Assembly (NCBI GenBank): GCA_944323145.1
Contig: CALURJ010000022.1
Location: forward strand, 1-36,021
DNA length: 36,021 bases
Source of the DNA: Candidatus Gastranaerophilales bacterium
GTDB taxonomy: Bacteria > Cyanobacteriota > Vampirovibrionia > Gastranaerophilales > Gastranaerophilaceae
Reading direction: 5' to 3'
The notes under the pieces were generated by a model. That model was given only the letters and a program-made list of their open reading frames with translations. It made no database searches and was not told the DNA's origin. The position numbers and the translations under genes were made by a program. Below are positions 1 to 7,967 of this stretch, piece by piece. The number at the start of each line of letters is the position of its first letter. Position 1 is the first letter of the stretch.

Positions 1-55
1 ACCATCAGCAAAAGAAAAAATCGAAAAAGCAGGCGGAAAGGTTGAGTTAGTATAA
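1..55 (+). CDS. rplO: 50S ribosomal protein L15, C-terminal end (partial)
   Basis: The first 17 codons of the window, in frame 2, end in a Lys/Gly-rich tail (IEKAGGKVELV) followed by TAA. This matches the conserved C-terminus of ribosomal protein L15, a large-subunit assembly protein. Its stop codon overlaps the secY start by one base (TAATG), so the two are translationally coupled. The rplO-secY order is the usual end of the spc ribosomal operon. Only the tail is visible; the identification rests on this tail plus synteny. Confidence 0.85.
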   Translation, partial: PSAKEKIEKAGGKVELV

Positions 56-1392
56 TGGCACCACAAATGAAAATGCCGACAACTGATGATTTATTATCAA
101 TGTGGAATGCTTCCGGATTGAAACAAAAAATATTGTTTACCTTCCTGATGATTGCCGCATTCAGATTCGGGGTTCAGATGCCTTTATTCGGTATTAACAA
201 CCAAATTTTCCAAAATATTGCTCAGGGTAACAACATAATCGGATTTTTAGATTTGTTCTCCGGCGGTGCTCTTGGAAAAGTTTCAATATTCGCATTAGGT
301 ATAGGACCTTACATTACATCATCAATTATCGTTCAGCTTGTTTCTGTTGTTATTCCTTCTCTGGAAAAACTCCAGAAGGAGGAAGGAGAAGCAGGCAGAA
401 GAAAACTGTCACAGTATACTCGTGTATTTACGGTTGTGCTTGCAGTTTTCCAATCATTAATCTTTATGTTATATCTGCACCATCTACCTGGTGCGGTATT
501 GCCTAACGTTAACCCTGTAATGTTCTTTATAAGTTCAATTGTAGTGTTAACGGCCGGTTCTGTTCTTGTAATGTGGATTTCTGAACTCATTACGGAAAAA
601 GGTATAGGAAACGGCGGTTCTTTAATAATCTTTATCGGTATTTTATCGGGAATTCCGATTTATGCATCAAGAACAGCACAGATTGTTGCAAACAATTCTA
701 TGATGCAGTTGGGCTTGGCAGTTTTACTTTTAATTTTCTTTGCAGCAATGGTTTTCATTGTAATAATGCAGGAAGCCGTAAGAAAAGTTATTATTGTCAA
801 TCCGAAAAGACAGGTCGGAAACAAAGTTTACGGCGGAATGAATTCATTTATACCGTTTAAACTTAACCCCGGCGGCGTTATGCCGATTATCTTCGCAATT
901 GCAATATTGCTTTTCCCTTCAACTGTTTTAAGTCTTGTAGGGCAAGCTAATTTCAAAAGCGAGGCTGTTAAAAGCGTTGTTATACAGTTAAACCAATTTT
1001 TAAGTCCTGACGGTATAACTTATTACGTATTATATTTCTTGCTGATTGTTGCATTAACATTTTTCTACGCATCAATTATGCCGAATATGCAGCCTAAAGA
1101 TATTGCAGATAACTTAAAGAAATACGGTTCATCCATTCCGGGTATAAAACCCGGCAGACCGACAGCGGAAGCTCTTGACAGAATTTTAACAAAAACAACA
1201 TTCATCGGAGCTATGGGACTTGGTATTATTGCACTTGTTCCGTCACTTGCAAGTTATATCACGAATATCAAAACCTTGCAGGGTATCGGTGCAACATCAT
1301 TAATAATCATGGTCGGTGTAGCGCTTGATTTAATAAATCAGGTTAGAACACACCTGTTGGCAAGAAATTATGAATCCTTCCTAAAGGAATAA
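55..1392 (+). CDS. secY: Protein translocase subunit SecY
   Basis: SecY is the channel-forming subunit of the SecYEG translocon, which moves unfolded proteins across or into the inner membrane. The 445-aa length and ten hydrophobic segments fit the family. Recognisable pieces are the N-terminal FRFGVQMPLFGI stretch before the plug region, the cytoplasmic loop with VNPKRQVGNKVYGG, the GGVMPIIFA segment, and the C-terminal loop with PGIKPGRPTAEALDRI. The ATG overlaps the rplO stop, so it is the last gene of the ribosomal operon. A strong intrinsic terminator follows within 30 nt; adk and infA, often found next, are absent here. Confidence 0.98.
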   Translation: MAPQMKMPTTDDLLSMWNASGLKQKILFTFLMIAAFRFGVQMPLFGINNQIFQNIAQGNNIIGFLDLFSGGALGKVSIFALGIGPYITSSIIVQLVSVVIPSLEKLQKEEGEAGRRKLSQYTRVFTVVLAVFQSLIFMLYLHHLPGAVLPNVNPVMFFISSIVVLTAGSVLVMWISELITEKGIGNGGSLIIFIGILSGIPIYASRTAQIVANNSMMQLGLAVLLLIFFAAMVFIVIMQEAVRKVIIVNPKRQVGNKVYGGMNSFIPFKLNPGGVMPIIFAIAILLFPSTVLSLVGQANFKSEAVKSVVIQLNQFLSPDGITYYVLYFLLIVALTFFYASIMPNMQPKDIADNLKKYGSSIPGIKPGRPTAEALDRILTKTTFIGAMGLGIIALVPSLASYITNIKTLQGIGATSLIIMVGVALDLINQVRTHLLARNYESFLKE

Positions 1393-1419
1393 GCATAACA
1401 AATAAAATAAATAAAAAAG

Positions 1420-1449
1420 TAGTCCCTAATGCTTAGGGGCTATTTTTTT
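1420..1449 (+). terminator. Intrinsic terminator after secY
   Basis: A 10-bp stem (1420-1429 with 1433-1442, one G-U pair) with a 3-nt loop is followed by seven T. It lies 27 nt after the secY stop and closes the ribosomal operon. Confidence 0.92.
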
Positions 1450-1545
1450 GCTAAAAATAATAGCTATTTAGTTGAATGATAACCAATGGAAAAATTTGTA
1501 TTATATAAATGTAAATCCTCAACTCTTCTGATTGCTCAGTATTTT

Positions 1546-1580
1546 AGCCCTGACTCATATGATCAGGGCTTTTCTTTCTT
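1546..1580 (+). terminator. Second intrinsic terminator, with no obvious gene upstream
   Basis: A perfect 8-bp stem (AGCCCTGA 1546-1553 with TCAGGGCT 1563-1570) is followed by TTTCTTTCTT. It lies 97 nt beyond the secY terminator and just upstream of the promoter of the PilZ gene. It is either a backup for read-through from secY or the 3' end of a short RNA from 1450-1545. I see no convincing promoter or ORF in that interval. Confidence 0.75.
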
Positions 1581-1586
1581 AACATA

Positions 1587-1615
1587 TCGACAAATAACGA
1601 AAAATAGTGTAGAAT
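1587..1615 (+). promoter_or_regulatory. Sigma-70-type promoter of the PilZ gene
   Basis: TCGACA (1587-1592), 17-nt spacer, TAGAAT (1610-1615): five of six matches to each consensus box. The expected start point is near 1622, leaving a short leader with the GAGG ribosome site before the ATG at 1638. Confidence 0.65.
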
Positions 1616-1637
1616 AAATCTAAAGAAAGAGGAATTT

Positions 1638-2228
1638 ATGAGAGAATTAGTTGAAAAAGACAGAAAGATTACGGTTGTTCCGGCAGACTTTAAATGTGCT
1701 AATAAAGGGAAAATAATTGAAGTTGAGCCTCGATTTTTTACTATAGAACTTGAGTATGAACCAAAAGGAATTATGAGGCACAATTATTGTGAATTTTATA
1801 CACAGACTACGCATGGAACCCTCTATTTTGATTCTTATGCAGAAACTATTGAGGGGAACAGGATTAAAGTTGCAAATCCTGCAAAACACAGGTTTTTGCA
1901 AAGACGTCAATATACACGTATTAAATATGTGTATGATTTGGATTTGAACGGAGATAGTGTTGCACATAAAATAACAACCCTTGATATTTCTGCAGGCGGT
2001 ATGAAATTCCGTACTAACGAAAATATTAATATTGAAGGGAGATATTCAATTGTACTCCCGCTGTCAGAAGAACAGTCCGTTGAATGTTTCTTTGTCCCTA
2101 TAAGAATTGAAAAGAACGAAAACGGCGGATACACACTTTCAGGAAGATTTGAATACAACGACAGCAAAGACAGAATGACGTTAATCCAATACTGTGCAAA
2201 AAGAAGCATAGAAATCCGTAACAAATGA
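1638..2228 (+). CDS. PilZ-domain c-di-GMP-binding protein (YcgR-like)
   Basis: A 196-aa cytoplasmic protein. The C-terminal half carries both PilZ c-di-GMP-binding motifs: the RxxxR box (RRQYTR, residues 89-94) and D/N-x-S-x-x-G (DISAGG, 116-121). The N-terminal ~85 residues form a beta-rich module placed like the YcgR N-terminal domain that contacts flagellar motor proteins. Such two-domain proteins lower swimming speed or control secretion and polysaccharide synthesis when c-di-GMP is high; which applies here is inference. It has its own promoter and a GAGG site 6-7 nt before the ATG. The sigma-28-driven gene 1.4 kb downstream makes a motility role attractive. The stop codon overlaps a GC-rich hairpin (2227-2239). 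Confidence 0.88.
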   Translation: MRELVEKDRKITVVPADFKCANKGKIIEVEPRFFTIELEYEPKGIMRHNYCEFYTQTTHGTLYFDSYAETIEGNRIKVANPAKHRFLQRRQYTRIKYVYDLDLNGDSVAHKITTLDISAGGMKFRTNENINIEGRYSIVLPLSEEQSVECFFVPIRIEKNENGGYTLSGRFEYNDSKDRMTLIQYCAKRSIEIRNK

Positions 2229-2331
2229 GCGTGCCGCTCAACCCGCAACTCGGGTTATGCATAAATTTGTGCAGTCTTAACTAAATAAGAGCGCAGCCGC
2301 TCCGGTAAATGTTCCCTCCCTTGGGGGAGGG
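2227..2331 (+). repeat. Cluster of four short GC-rich hairpins
   Basis: Four hairpins lie in the gap between the PilZ gene and the next gene: GAGCG-TGC-CGCTC (2227-2239), AACCCG-CAACT-CGGGTT (2240-2256), GAGCG-CAGC-CGCTC (2289-2302) and CCCTCCC-TTGG-GGGAGGG (2314-2331). The first and third have the same stem. None has a T tract. The GC-rich sequence contrasts with the AT-rich surroundings and looks like REP-type dispersed intergenic repeats. Confidence 0.6.
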
Positions 2332-2355
2332 TTAGGGAGAGGGTAAAACAGGTCA

Positions 2356-3381
2356 ATGAGCCTTGTAAATTTATTAAGAAAAAAAAATAAAAAGCTTTTG
2401 TTTACTACACCGTCACATTCACAAAAGTTTTTTATTTTTCATAAATTCAGACAATTTTATAAATATGATATCTCTGAAACCGACGCTTATGATCCACAGA
2501 CAGCTTTGCAGAAGGCGCAGGAACAAGCAAAAAAAATTTATGGGACAAAAGCCACATATTTTCTTACAAACGGGTCTACAAGCGGTATAATTGCTTCTGT
2601 GCTTGTCTGCACACAAAAAGGGGATAAAGTATTGATATGGAATAACTCTCATCCATCACATCTTAACGCCGTAAAACTTGCAGGCTGCGAACCGGTATAT
2701 TACACTCTTCCGCTAATAAAAGAGTGGGGAATTCCTGATAAAACCACGCCCGATGTAATTGATATAAAAGGGGTTAAGGCTGTTATCGTAACATCGCCGA
2801 CTTATGAGGGAATTGTTTCTGATATAAAAGCATTGAAAAAAGTTTGCGAAAAAAATAATGCATATTTAATTATTGATGAAGCCCACGGTGCACTTTATCC
2901 TTTTTCGGATAAACTCCCTGAAAGTGCCGTAAAAATTGCGGATTTCACGATTCAGTCGCTTCACAAAACAGCAGGCGGACTTAATCCTACTGCTCTTTTG
3001 CATGTAAATTGCGCTTTAAATGCAGAAAATGCTCTATCAATGATTAACACAACCTCCCCTTCATACCCGCTTCTTGCAAGTATTGAGGCAAATATAAATT
3101 TTTTAAATTCAAAAAGAGGAAGAAAAAAACTGGATACTCTTATTGAAGATATTAAAACTCTAAAAAATACAGTACAAAATATTGAATTTAGCGGGGATGA
3201 CATAACTAAAATTCTTGTAAAACATAGAGGCATGACAGGATATGAATTGTCAGAAATATTATACGAAAAATTTAATATTGAGGATGAAAAAACAAATAAC
3301 ATTTCAACCATGCTTTTATGCGGAATTGGTACGGATGAAAAAAGTTTATGCAGACTTTTTAGGGCTTTAAATAAAATTTGA
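2356..3381 (+). CDS. Short Orn/Lys/Arg decarboxylase-family PLP enzyme
   Basis: A 341-aa protein with the fold-type I PLP domain of the Orn/Lys/Arg decarboxylase family, which makes polyamines or their precursors. Visible motifs are FTTPSHSQ (26-33, where the family has F-TPGH), TNGSTSG (71-77, PLP phosphate binding), DEAHG (174-178, PLP ring contacts) and SLHKTAGG (201-208) with the Schiff-base lysine K204. Family members are usually 450-750 aa; here the C-terminal decarboxylase domain is reduced to about 90 residues, so substrate and activity are uncertain. The start is weakly supported: only AGG lies about 6 nt upstream. No promoter was recognised; hairpin repeats lie on both sides. Confidence 0.78.
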   Translation: MSLVNLLRKKNKKLLFTTPSHSQKFFIFHKFRQFYKYDISETDAYDPQTALQKAQEQAKKIYGTKATYFLTNGSTSGIIASVLVCTQKGDKVLIWNNSHPSHLNAVKLAGCEPVYYTLPLIKEWGIPDKTTPDVIDIKGVKAVIVTSPTYEGIVSDIKALKKVCEKNNAYLIIDEAHGALYPFSDKLPESAVKIADFTIQSLHKTAGGLNPTALLHVNCALNAENALSMINTTSPSYPLLASIEANINFLNSKRGRKKLDTLIEDIKTLKNTVQNIEFSGDDITKILVKHRGMTGYELSEILYEKFNIEDEKTNNISTMLLCGIGTDEKSLCRLFRALNKI

Positions 3382-3384
3382 TAT

Positions 3385-3457
3385 ATTTCTAAAAATCGCG
3401 GAATAAATTCGGATAACATGAGTTTTACCTGTCATCCCGCACTTGATACGGGATCTC
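3385..3457 (+). repeat. ~75-bp intergenic repeat, forward copy
   Basis: This copy begins just after the decarboxylase stop and ends in a CCCGCACTTGATACGGGATCT-type core containing a small hairpin (ATCCCG/CGGGAT). It aligns at about 80% or better by eye with the reverse complement of 5879-5951. A degenerate partial copy (ATAAATTCG..ATGACATGA) follows at 3472-3492. Confidence 0.75.
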
Positions 3458-3552
3458 ATTGAAAATTATAAAATAAATTCGTAATGACATGATATTGTAT
3501 AATTTCATTCTAGATAAATATTACAAATTGTAACAAAATATTCCAGAATTAT

Positions 3553-3580
3553 TAAAGTTTTCCTGTAAAATTGCCGATAA
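3553..3580 (+). promoter_or_regulatory. Sigma-28 (FliA/SigD) type flagellar promoter
   Basis: TAAAGTTT (3553-3560), 12 nt, GCCGATAA (3573-3580). Both boxes match the FliA/SigD consensus perfectly; the spacer is one base longer than the commonest E. coli spacing but within the known range. The predicted start near 3588 gives a ~40-nt leader for the gene at 3628. Confidence 0.82.
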
Positions 3581-3627
3581 CCAATAGTGAAAGTTACTAA
3601 GGAAATCGAAAGGAATTATCGTCAACT

Positions 3628-5844
3628 ATGGGAATGGCGGCAGGACAAGCTAGATTATTATCAATCACATCTCGTATGTCTGATAACGAGCTTAGAGCCC
3701 AGATTATCAACAATCAGAAGATGCGTCTTGCAACAGAAAGCTCACAGGTAAGTGAAGCTTATGTCAGCGCTTTGAACCAGTCACAAATGATGTTTACTAA
3801 TTATGATGCAGATAACAATACAAGTTATCAGCAGTTGACGTTTAATTCATTAACAACATATAACCCGTACAACAACCAGTACGGCCTTGTTAATGCATCA
3901 GGTCAAATTCTTGTATCAGAAAGAGATGCATCAAACTTCCAGAATGCAAATGGAGAGCTTGAAACATTCCTTGGTTATTATGGTTTGGAACAAACTACTA
4001 CATACTTTGATAACCTTAAGAACGAATATTCAAACTTAACATTAAAAGACGAAAACGGGAATACTATATGGGATCCCGCAGCAAATAACTATCATATCCC
4101 AGTAATGGCAACTGATGCTATAACAGGCGCAGTTACTTATACGGATTCAGGTTATACAGCAGAAGAGCTAAGAGATATGTTTATGGGGTATAACGGGCAT
4201 AGCGGCTATGATGCAGCGATATCGTCATCTGTTTACAACGGCTACCTTGATTATGCCGAAAAGTTTGATAAGGCATACACAGACTATGCTTCGACCATAG
4301 CTGATCAAATGCTGGAGCAATTAAAAGGCTTAACTGCTACTGGAACAAGCGGAAGCCATACAGAAAGCAACAAAACATTATCTGATATATTAAGTCATTT
4401 TGAGGGACGCGCAGACACTGATACTCTAAATGATACAGACAAGGCATATTTAAATGCACTCTATAATCTTATAGTAGGAACAAGCAATTCTGTAAAATCA
4501 ATATCTGTTGCCGGCAGAGTTGATGTTGGGACTTACTTTGATACACTTGAAACAACATTAAACGGATTACAAAATGGTAATTATACAACTACATTTGGCG
4601 GAACAGACGGGGACTTTAATAAAATAGATGAGAACACTGTAGTTATTGATGATTCATTAAGAATTACCAGATCCGGAACGCCAGGACTATATTCATATAC
4701 AGTTGCTCTTGTAGAACCAGCTACGACCACAGATGCAGAAGGAAATCCAATACGTGATGGCGAAGATAATTACGTTTATGCTACAAATGATGATGGCAGT
4801 ACAACTAGTGATATTGCTTGTCTTGACAAAAATGGCGGACAGGTAAATTATAATGGGACAAAATTCGATCTTAGCAATATAGAAGAGATTTTTAACCAAG
4901 CCATTGATGCAGATGGAGATAATACAGCGCCTAAACCTTCAATAACAGCAACAACACCTATGACCATGGCAGATATAAAAACTACTGTAAAAGATATAAT
5001 AAACCAGTTACAAACAGATATCTACGGCTTATGGCCCATTGATGATTCAACATACGCATATAAAGAGGATGGCAACGAAACTGATGCACACAGAGATTAT
5101 AGAGAAGCCGCAGCACAATTTTTGGCAAACCTGCTCGGTGGTGAAGCAGAAACAGTAACGGCCGCTAGCGGCAACAGCGGTGCTGAAACCGTTAAAATAA
5201 AAGTTGGCTCGCAAACATATACAGTTGACTTAAATTTAATAACTAATATTGCAACTGATCAAAATGCCTTAATAGATTTTATAAATAACGGCATTGCAGC
5301 AAAAGATGCAAGCGGTGGAAATACAACATTAAACCCTGATACTGCGGCATTGCAGGATTTGATTGATGCTATTGTGCTTAACAACGTAATGAACACATAC
5401 GGTGAACCAAAAGTTACATGGATTGACACAAATAATCCAAATGAAAACGGTGAAGCAAAATATACCTGGTATTCAAATCTCTTTGAACGTATGCAGCAAG
5501 GCTACAAAACATTGCAGGACGGACTTGCATCAAGCAACGAATGGATTCAGTTTGCCCTTGAAAGCGGGATTGTCACAATGGAACAGGTTGATTCAGAAAA
5601 CAACTGGAATGCCATGAGCTATTCAAACTGCAGCGATATCACAGAACAAACAAACGATAAAGCTGTTGCTATAGCAGAAGCAGAATACAACGCAGCAATG
5701 AACAAAATTGAAAATAAAGATAAAAAATACGATTTGGAACTAAAAAATATTGATACCGAACACAATTCACTTGAAACCGAATATGAATCAATTAAATCAG
5801 CAATTGATAAAAACATTGAAAGAACATTTAAAATATATAGTTAA
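3628..5844 (+). CDS. 738-aa putative flagellum-linked protein, unknown family
   Basis: I do not recognise a named domain. There is no signal peptide. Residues 1-55 (from MGMAAGQARLLSITSRM) are helical and Gln/Asn/Ser-rich. A long Asn/Thr/Asp-rich, probably beta-rich middle follows (60-660). The last ~65 residues form a charged coiled coil ending KNIERTFKIYS. Helical ends around a variable core are the architecture of flagellar axial proteins (flagellin, hook-associated proteins), and the upstream sigma-28 promoter points the same way, but I see no sequence homology to those families. The ATG at 3628 is preceded by AAAGGA about 15 nt upstream, rather far; an ATG two codons downstream is an alternative. 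Inverted repeat copies flank the gene. Confidence 0.72.
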   Translation: MGMAAGQARLLSITSRMSDNELRAQIINNQKMRLATESSQVSEAYVSALNQSQMMFTNYDADNNTSYQQLTFNSLTTYNPYNNQYGLVNASGQILVSERDASNFQNANGELETFLGYYGLEQTTTYFDNLKNEYSNLTLKDENGNTIWDPAANNYHIPVMATDAITGAVTYTDSGYTAEELRDMFMGYNGHSGYDAAISSSVYNGYLDYAEKFDKAYTDYASTIADQMLEQLKGLTATGTSGSHTESNKTLSDILSHFEGRADTDTLNDTDKAYLNALYNLIVGTSNSVKSISVAGRVDVGTYFDTLETTLNGLQNGNYTTTFGGTDGDFNKIDENTVVIDDSLRITRSGTPGLYSYTVALVEPATTTDAEGNPIRDGEDNYVYATNDDGSTTSDIACLDKNGGQVNYNGTKFDLSNIEEIFNQAIDADGDNTAPKPSITATTPMTMADIKTTVKDIINQLQTDIYGLWPIDDSTYAYKEDGNETDAHRDYREAAAQFLANLLGGEAETVTAASGNSGAETVKIKVGSQTYTVDLNLITNIATDQNALIDFINNGIAAKDASGGNTTLNPDTAALQDLIDAIVLNNVMNTYGEPKVTWIDTNNPNENGEAKYTWYSNLFERMQQGYKTLQDGLASSNEWIQFALESGIVTMEQVDSENNWNAMSYSNCSDITEQTNDKAVAIAEAEYNAAMNKIENKDKKYDLELKNIDTEHNSLETEYESIKSAIDKNIERTFKIYS

Positions 5845-5878
5845 AAAATAAAATCGTTTCCGCGGTCATGAGGAATAA

Positions 5879-5951
5879 AGATCCCGCAACAAGTGCGTGA
5901 TGACAGACAAAACTCATGTCATCGCGGATTTATTCTGCAATCTTTAGAAAT
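5879..5951 (-). repeat. ~75-bp intergenic repeat, inverted copy 1
   Basis: Read on the minus strand this aligns along its whole length with 3385-3457: ATTTCTAAAGATT, AGAATAAAT, GACATGAGTTTT, CTGTCATC and GCACTTG.TGCGGGATCT blocks occur in the same order. With the forward copy it brackets the 738-aa gene as an inverted pair. Confidence 0.75.
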
Positions 5952-5952
5952 A

Positions 5953-5991
5953 AAGCTCCCGTATCAAGTGCAGGATGACAAACAAAAACTC
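5953..5991 (-). repeat. Intergenic repeat core, inverted copy 2
   Basis: On the minus strand this reads GAGTTTTTG.TTGTCATCCTGCACTTGATACGGGAGCTT, matching the core half of the element at 3420-3457. It lies directly next to inverted copy 1, so the right flank holds two copies in tandem. Confidence 0.7.
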
Positions 5992-6088
5992 TTTTTATAA
6001 AGATATAAAGATTATGTAAGGAAATCTTAATTTCAATGTTTTTTCGTTTATAATTTGAATATAGATAAGATAAATGGAGATAATTATA

Positions 6089-6373
6089 ATGGAAACAGTT
6101 AGTGAAATTCTTTCAAAATTAGAAAATGCAGACAACACAACAAAAAATGAATTAGAAAATGAATTAGTAAATATCGGAACATCTGTTCTTCCTCAGCTTG
6201 TAGATGAATTACAGGTGGTAAGAGGTATCAAAAGAGGTGTTGTTGCAATGACATTGATTAGAATTGGTGACGCTTCTGTTAAATATTTGAAAAAGGCTGC
6301 AGAATGCAACAAAGATTTTCAATGGGTTGCAGAATATTTAATCAGAGAAATCAAAGGCTCTGTTGCAGCTTAG
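6089..6373 (+). CDS. Small HEAT-repeat-like protein, 94 aa
   Basis: A small, soluble, all-helical protein. The periodic hydrophobic pattern and segments such as IGTSVLPQLVDEL and RGVVAMTLIRIGD look like two or three HEAT/armadillo-type helical pairs, usually protein-interaction scaffolds; its partner is unknown. An in-frame ATG at 6074 would add five residues, but GGAGA (6076-6080) lies between the two ATGs and 8 nt before 6089, so 6089 is preferred. A TATAAT (6049-6054) with a weak -35 region lies upstream. A strong terminator follows, so it is probably monocistronic. Confidence 0.72.
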   Translation: METVSEILSKLENADNTTKNELENELVNIGTSVLPQLVDELQVVRGIKRGVVAMTLIRIGDASVKYLKKAAECNKDFQWVAEYLIREIKGSVAA

Positions 6374-6385
6374 TTTAAAGTTTAT

Positions 6386-6423
6386 AAAAAAAGACTCCTT
6401 TTAATAACAAGGGGTCTTTTTTT
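6386..6423 (+). terminator. Intrinsic terminator after the HEAT-like gene
   Basis: Stem AAGACTCCTT (6391-6400) with AAGGGGTCTT (6409-6418), one G-U pair, extended by five A-T pairs, 8-nt loop and a run of T. The next gene's -10 box begins immediately after it. Confidence 0.92.
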
Positions 6424-6425
6424 AT

Positions 6426-6433
6426 GCTAAAAT
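6426..6433 (+). promoter_or_regulatory. Extended -10 element for a leaderless transcript (candidate)
   Basis: TGC-TAAAAT (6425-6433) is an extended -10 hexamer ending 7 nt before the ATG at 6441. No ribosome-binding sequence precedes either ATG (6435, 6441). The -35 region falls in the preceding terminator and is poor. Initiation would fall at about the ATG. Confidence 0.4.
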
Positions 6434-6440
6434 TATGATT

Positions 6441-7952
6441 ATGAAAAAGGGGATATTGTTTTATATAACACTATTTTTGCTAATTCTTGCATATTCAACT
6501 GCTGCAAATTACTTTGATTTTGATCTCTGGGCAAGGCTTATTGCAGGCATGGGAGTAGTAGAAGGCGGTCATGTTTTAACTGAGGATTTTCTTTCTTACA
6601 CACCTGTCCATACCTGGTGGGATCATGAATGGGGATCAGGCGTAATTTTTTATATATTTTTAAAATTTTTAGGCCCCTACAGTCTTATAATTCTCCAGAC
6701 AGTTCTTATGTTTTCAATCTTTTTTACTGCATCAAGAATTATAAAATTAAGGACAGAAATAAGCCCGTATAATATAGTATTCTATTTTTTTACAATAATG
6801 GCTGCGATGGGAACTTTAAATAACCCTATACGCTGTCACATGTTCAGCTTCCTTTTATTTACTATTTTTATATATATTCTTGAAAAAGTCCGCAGAGGGA
6901 ATAACAAACTGTTATTGCTTATACCTTTATTAACTATTTTCTGGAATAATCTCCACGGCGGCGTTGTATCGGGCTTAGGGCTGCTTATAATGTATGCTTT
7001 CGGTGAATTTCTTAATAAACAAAAATTCGGGAAATATTTAATTACTTTAGTTGTCTCCTCATCACTACTTATTATTAATCCATGGGGATATGAATATATA
7101 AAATTTCTGTTGATGGCAAATACAATGCAGAGAACATATATTATTGAATGGTGGAGTATATTTTCAAAATTCCATATGTTTAAGCATATTATATTTAAAT
7201 TGTTTATGTTTGGCATGTTGATTACAGAAAGTTTGAGCATATTTAAAACTATAAAGCAAGAAGGGATTAAAAACTGGTATAATAAGGCAGATAAAGTTAA
7301 ATATATTATACTTTTATCAACAATATATCTGTCGATAAGCCATGTCAAACTTATGCCGTTCTTTCTAATTTCAGCACTCTGTTTTGCTTACGAAGATTTT
7401 TATAAACTTATCGAAAATATCAAGCTCCCAATCTGGAAAGATAAAGCCGTTTATGCAGTTTTATTATTTATCTCATTGTTCACATTTTTATCAAAAGATT
7501 TTTCAGTTCCTGCCGGCATGGGCTATTACCCAGTAAAAGAAGTTGAATTCGTTAAACAAAATAATCTTAAGGGAAATATTCTGACAAATTTTGGGCTTGG
7601 CAGCTATGTTGCATACAAACTTTATCCGAATAACCTCATATTTATGGACGGACGGTATGAGGAAGTCTATTACGACTATATGGTTCCCATGCTGAAAGAA
7701 TTTTGCCTTGCTTATCCGCACTGGAAGGATATTCTGACATATTTCCCGCCGGATATAATAATAATTGAAAAATACTATCCTGTGTTCAAAGAGCTTCAAA
7801 AAGAAGAAAACGGATGGAAACTTGTATATCAGGATAAAGCATTCGGAGTTTTTCTTCCAAAATCAAAGGCTGACAGAAAGTTTACACAACCGGCTGATGA
7901 TTTGAATTATTATAAAAATACACTATTTACTACAGGTATAAATTTTAAATAA
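6441..7952 (+). CDS. Polytopic membrane protein, GT-C glycosyltransferase-like
   Basis: About 503 aa with roughly nine to eleven hydrophobic segments. After the first membrane helix, DFDLWARLIAG and a WWDHEWGS motif form an acidic first periplasmic loop, the layout of GT-C enzymes that use lipid-linked sugars. The soluble C-terminal part has ILTNFGLGSYVAYKLYP and FMDGRYEEVY, a pattern I associate with uncharacterised membrane proteins of the same type. Substrate unknown. An ATG two codons upstream (6435) is also possible; I prefer 6441 because the -10 element ends 7 nt before it and neither start has a Shine-Dalgarno. The lipase gene follows after 15 nt. Confidence 0.68.
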   Translation: MKKGILFYITLFLLILAYSTAANYFDFDLWARLIAGMGVVEGGHVLTEDFLSYTPVHTWWDHEWGSGVIFYIFLKFLGPYSLIILQTVLMFSIFFTASRIIKLRTEISPYNIVFYFFTIMAAMGTLNNPIRCHMFSFLLFTIFIYILEKVRRGNNKLLLLIPLLTIFWNNLHGGVVSGLGLLIMYAFGEFLNKQKFGKYLITLVVSSSLLIINPWGYEYIKFLLMANTMQRTYIIEWWSIFSKFHMFKHIIFKLFMFGMLITESLSIFKTIKQEGIKNWYNKADKVKYIILLSTIYLSISHVKLMPFFLISALCFAYEDFYKLIENIKLPIWKDKAVYAVLLFISLFTFLSKDFSVPAGMGYYPVKEVEFVKQNNLKGNILTNFGLGSYVAYKLYPNNLIFMDGRYEEVYYDYMVPMLKEFCLAYPHWKDILTYFPPDIIIIEKYYPVFKELQKEENGWKLVYQDKAFGVFLPKSKADRKFTQPADDLNYYKNTLFTTGINFK

Positions 7953-7955
7953 TAG

Positions 7956-7961
7956 TATAAT
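7956..7961 (+). promoter_or_regulatory. -10 box for a leaderless patatin mRNA (candidate)
   Basis: A perfect TATAAT ends exactly 6 nt before the ATG at 7968, so transcription would begin at the start codon. There is no Shine-Dalgarno. The -35 region (around 7933-7938) is poor, so co-transcription with the upstream gene remains possible. Confidence 0.45.
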
Positions 7962-7967
7962 TAAAAT

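Noticed and set aside
333-590. Open frame antisense to secY
   Set aside because: Inside a clear secY gene, no ribosome site, composition set by the sense gene.
1647-2248. Two open frames antisense to the PilZ gene
   Set aside because: They mirror a well-supported PilZ coding region and have no promoter or ribosome site.
5402-5617. Overlapping plus-strand frame inside the 738-aa gene
   Set aside because: A +frame shadow of the coding region with no start signals.
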